From Phytophthora colocasiae (Eukaryota > Oomycota > Peronosporomycetes > Peronosporales > Peronosporaceae), in NCBI GenBank assembly GCA_018806915.1, contig JAGKQI010000080.1:310001-374000 (forward strand): a stretch of 64,000 bases of DNA. The letters run 5' to 3'. Shown one piece after another: positions 62,456 to 64,000 of the stretch (within the stretch, counting starts at the first letter, position 1; every line of letters starts with the position of its first letter). Below the pieces are notes generated by a model that was given only the letters and a program-made list of their open reading frames with translations, did not search any database and was not told the DNA's origin. The translations under genes and the position numbers were made by a program.

Positions 62456-62955
62456 GGTGCTTAGAGAAGTCGAAGAATGGTAACTTAAGTGACTTTGACT
62501 CAACTGGCCCAAGAAGTAGCATAAAAGGTGTAGCCAACATATCCCCTATCCTTTAGCTGTTATATCTGACCCCGATTTACAGACCCTGGATAGGAGTATA
62601 TAATATAATATATCGTGTTTCCATTATACGTGTATAGGCAATTGAAAATGGTTATTCCTGGTCAGATCTGGTCCGATGGCTATGCCCGGATATGCCGCAA
62701 CCGAGGTGACTCAGAACTGGTGTCATCAGTGGGAGGACTCAGAAATGGGAGGTCTCTGTGATGGTCGCAATGAATTTGATGCTACAGTACCCATCTCCCG
62801 TTAAATCTGGCAACCATCGACGCCAGGCTTCCATTCATTTGCTTGCCTTGGGTCGAAATTCACAGTCCTGCAGCACGCACTTCTCATTATTCCGTGTTGG
62901 GCCTTCTTCCACCTGACTCGCTCAGTGAATCTCACGCCTACGACCCACGGCAGAA
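62456..62955. promoter_or_regulatory. Bidirectional promoter region between copies F and G
   Basis: 500 bp, nearly identical to 57459-57961, with one A lost from an A run and two T lost near 62555, and the same AT-rich and initiator-like elements. The TTAA site at 62485-62488 is empty. Confidence 0.5.
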
Positions 62956-64000
62956 ATGAGTGTGGCAGTTGGGGGCGACTACTGGTATGAAGTACCCACG
63001 CGAATGTCGGCTGTACGTCGCATCAATAACGCCGTGCGCAACTTGGATTGGGCCCTTGTGAAGAACGTGTTGAACCCTCCAGACGGCAGTGAGGGGGCCC
63101 CGTTTGAGCTGTGTGCTGCGTCCCGAGACGACTGGGACCGCTACGTCCGAAGCGAAAATCAAGAGCTGGGGGAACACTGTATGGCGTTATGGGGCGGCAA
63201 GATCTTCATTGTCGAGTTGCAGGACAGTTTGCACGAAGACGTGGTCCAAGCCGTCGAACACGCGATCAGCGGGGCAACTGGGACTGATAGAGCTCATTTG
63301 GCAAGTCATGGAACGGCGCGTATCCGTGATCAGCCGAACTTGCCAGGCGACCTCAACGCTCTAATTTCGGACCTCAAGCCTGATGCCAGCTTTGGGCCCT
63401 CTCGAGGCCTTCCTGGAGCAGTTCTCCCACCTGGATTCCGCTGGTCACAGTTCCATACGCTGAAAGTGGAGATTGGGGTATCTCAAGGGTGGGGGGCACG
63501 TATTCCACTACAAGAACAACTGCAGGGTCCCATTCAGCGAAACCCCCGAACCTTAAACGAAAAGGCCAACGCGTGGCGGCAATGCCCAGGTGTTGAATAT
63601 GTCCTCTCCATTCGCATCAGCCCTGGACGGCGCACTCGTGAGTATCGCTTGGACTCGATTGTGAACGGACAGTTCGAGGATCCGAACATGAACCACGCAA
63701 ACATCCAGCAAGGCACCACCGTGACGTTTAACGCTCGGCGCTTGCTGGGGATTCCTCAACATGCGAATCTCCCTGTTGGCTTCAACGATCCTGTTGAGTT
63801 CAACCTCTTCGACATTGTGGACACGGTTTGCCAAGGCGAGGCAGAGGATGATGCAATCCGTCAGGCTGCAGAAGAAGACGCTGCTGCTGCTGCTGCTGCT
63901 GAAGATGAAGATGACGATGAAGATGATGAAGATGATGAAGATGATGAAGATGATGAAGATGATGAAGATGATGGACAACCCCCACGTCGCCGCCAGCGTC
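62485..64000. repeat. Tandem array unit 3 (continues beyond the window)
   Basis: Repeats the start of units 1 and 2 through copy G (+) and is cut by the window end. Confidence 0.85.
62956..64000 (+). CDS. Uma2-like putative nuclease, copy G (cut by window end)
   Basis: Open from the ATG at 62956 to the window end, which falls inside the basic tail. It differs from C and E in 'DRAHLASHGTARIRDQPN' (about 63287-63340) and in 'CQGEAEDDAIRQAAEEDA' near the acidic tail. The P-D, VEIG and K...GVEYVL positions are kept. Confidence 0.55.
   Translation, partial: MSVAVGGDYWYEVPTRMSAVRRINNAVRNLDWALVKNVLNPPDGSEGAPFELCAASRDDWDRYVRSENQELGEHCMALWGGKIFIVELQDSLHEDVVQAVEHAISGATGTDRAHLASHGTARIRDQPNLPGDLNALISDLKPDASFGPSRGLPGAVLPPGFRWSQFHTLKVEIGVSQGWGARIPLQEQLQGPIQRNPRTLNEKANAWRQCPGVEYVLSIRISPGRRTREYRLDSIVNGQFEDPNMNHANIQQGTTVTFNARRLLGIPQHANLPVGFNDPVEFNLFDIVDTVCQGEAEDDAIRQAAEEDAAAAAAAEDEDDDEDDEDDEDDEDDEDDEDDGQPPRRRQR

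Larger units (their letters stand above)
57488..62484. repeat. Tandem array unit 2
   Basis: 4997 bp with the same order as unit 1: copy E (+), fragment (+), relic (-), tail (+), fragment (-), copy F (-). Differences from unit 1 are small indels, mainly in repeat tracts, and scattered substitutions. Confidence 0.9.

Noticed and set aside
1..64000. tRNA and rRNA genes
   Set aside because: I saw no convincing cloverleaf with A and B boxes and no rRNA-like sequence by eye; a covariance-model scan would be needed to exclude a tRNA.

Overview
This is nuclear DNA of an oomycete, most likely a Phytophthora or close relative. The evidence is several Crinkler (CRN) effector genes with LFLAK-type N-termini, short GT-AG introns (59 to 73 bp), oomycete-style initiator elements, and Ty3/gypsy, hAT, Tc1 and piggyBac-type elements packed around compact genes. 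I could not fix the species.

Layout. 1-5.7 kb: the 3' part of a decayed Ty3/gypsy element, which abuts and probably truncated an ankyrin-repeat gene (5.7-8.5 kb, itself frameshifted). 8.7-17.6 kb: four ordinary genes: a Cys/His-motif nuclear-type protein, a seven-span membrane protein, a CKK-domain (CAMSAP/Patronin-like) protein and CCDC93. 17.9-24.3 kb: a head-to-head pair of kinase-type CRN genes, then a CRN with a P-loop NTPase (RHS-like type). 24.6-29.6 kb: an Old Yellow Enzyme relic, alkyl-DHAP synthase and a spliced coiled-coil gene. 29.6-39.6 kb: a second, inverted CRN-NTPase copy split by a very young chromodomain Ty3/gypsy element with 390-bp LTRs that appear identical, then a third CRN-NTPase relic split by a 967-bp hAT element. 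40-47 kb: a three-exon gene of unknown function, a Tc1-like element with long inverted repeats, an alpha/beta hydrolase, NAD-dependent glycerol-3-phosphate dehydrogenase and a 2-oxoglutarate/Fe(II) oxygenase.

47-64 kb: an array of about 5-kb tandem units. Each complete unit holds two convergent paralogues of one gene family. I read the family as Uma2-like, PD-(D/E)XK-type putative nucleases with an acidic repeat and a basic tail. Their 3' ends form about 1-kb inverted arms around a spacer of dioxygenase relics. The arms also carry a copy of the 3' end of the three-exon gene at 40 kb. Neighbouring units meet at about 500-bp bidirectional promoter regions, one of which carries a piggyBac element. 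Two complete units, one scrambled unit and the start of another are visible; the array runs off the right edge.

The housekeeping genes do not form one pathway. The unusual content is the effector-NTPase family, in which every copy is broken in a different way, and the 5-kb array, which combines putative nuclease genes, ongoing homogenisation of the 3' halves and a geometry that would give long hairpin RNA on read-through.
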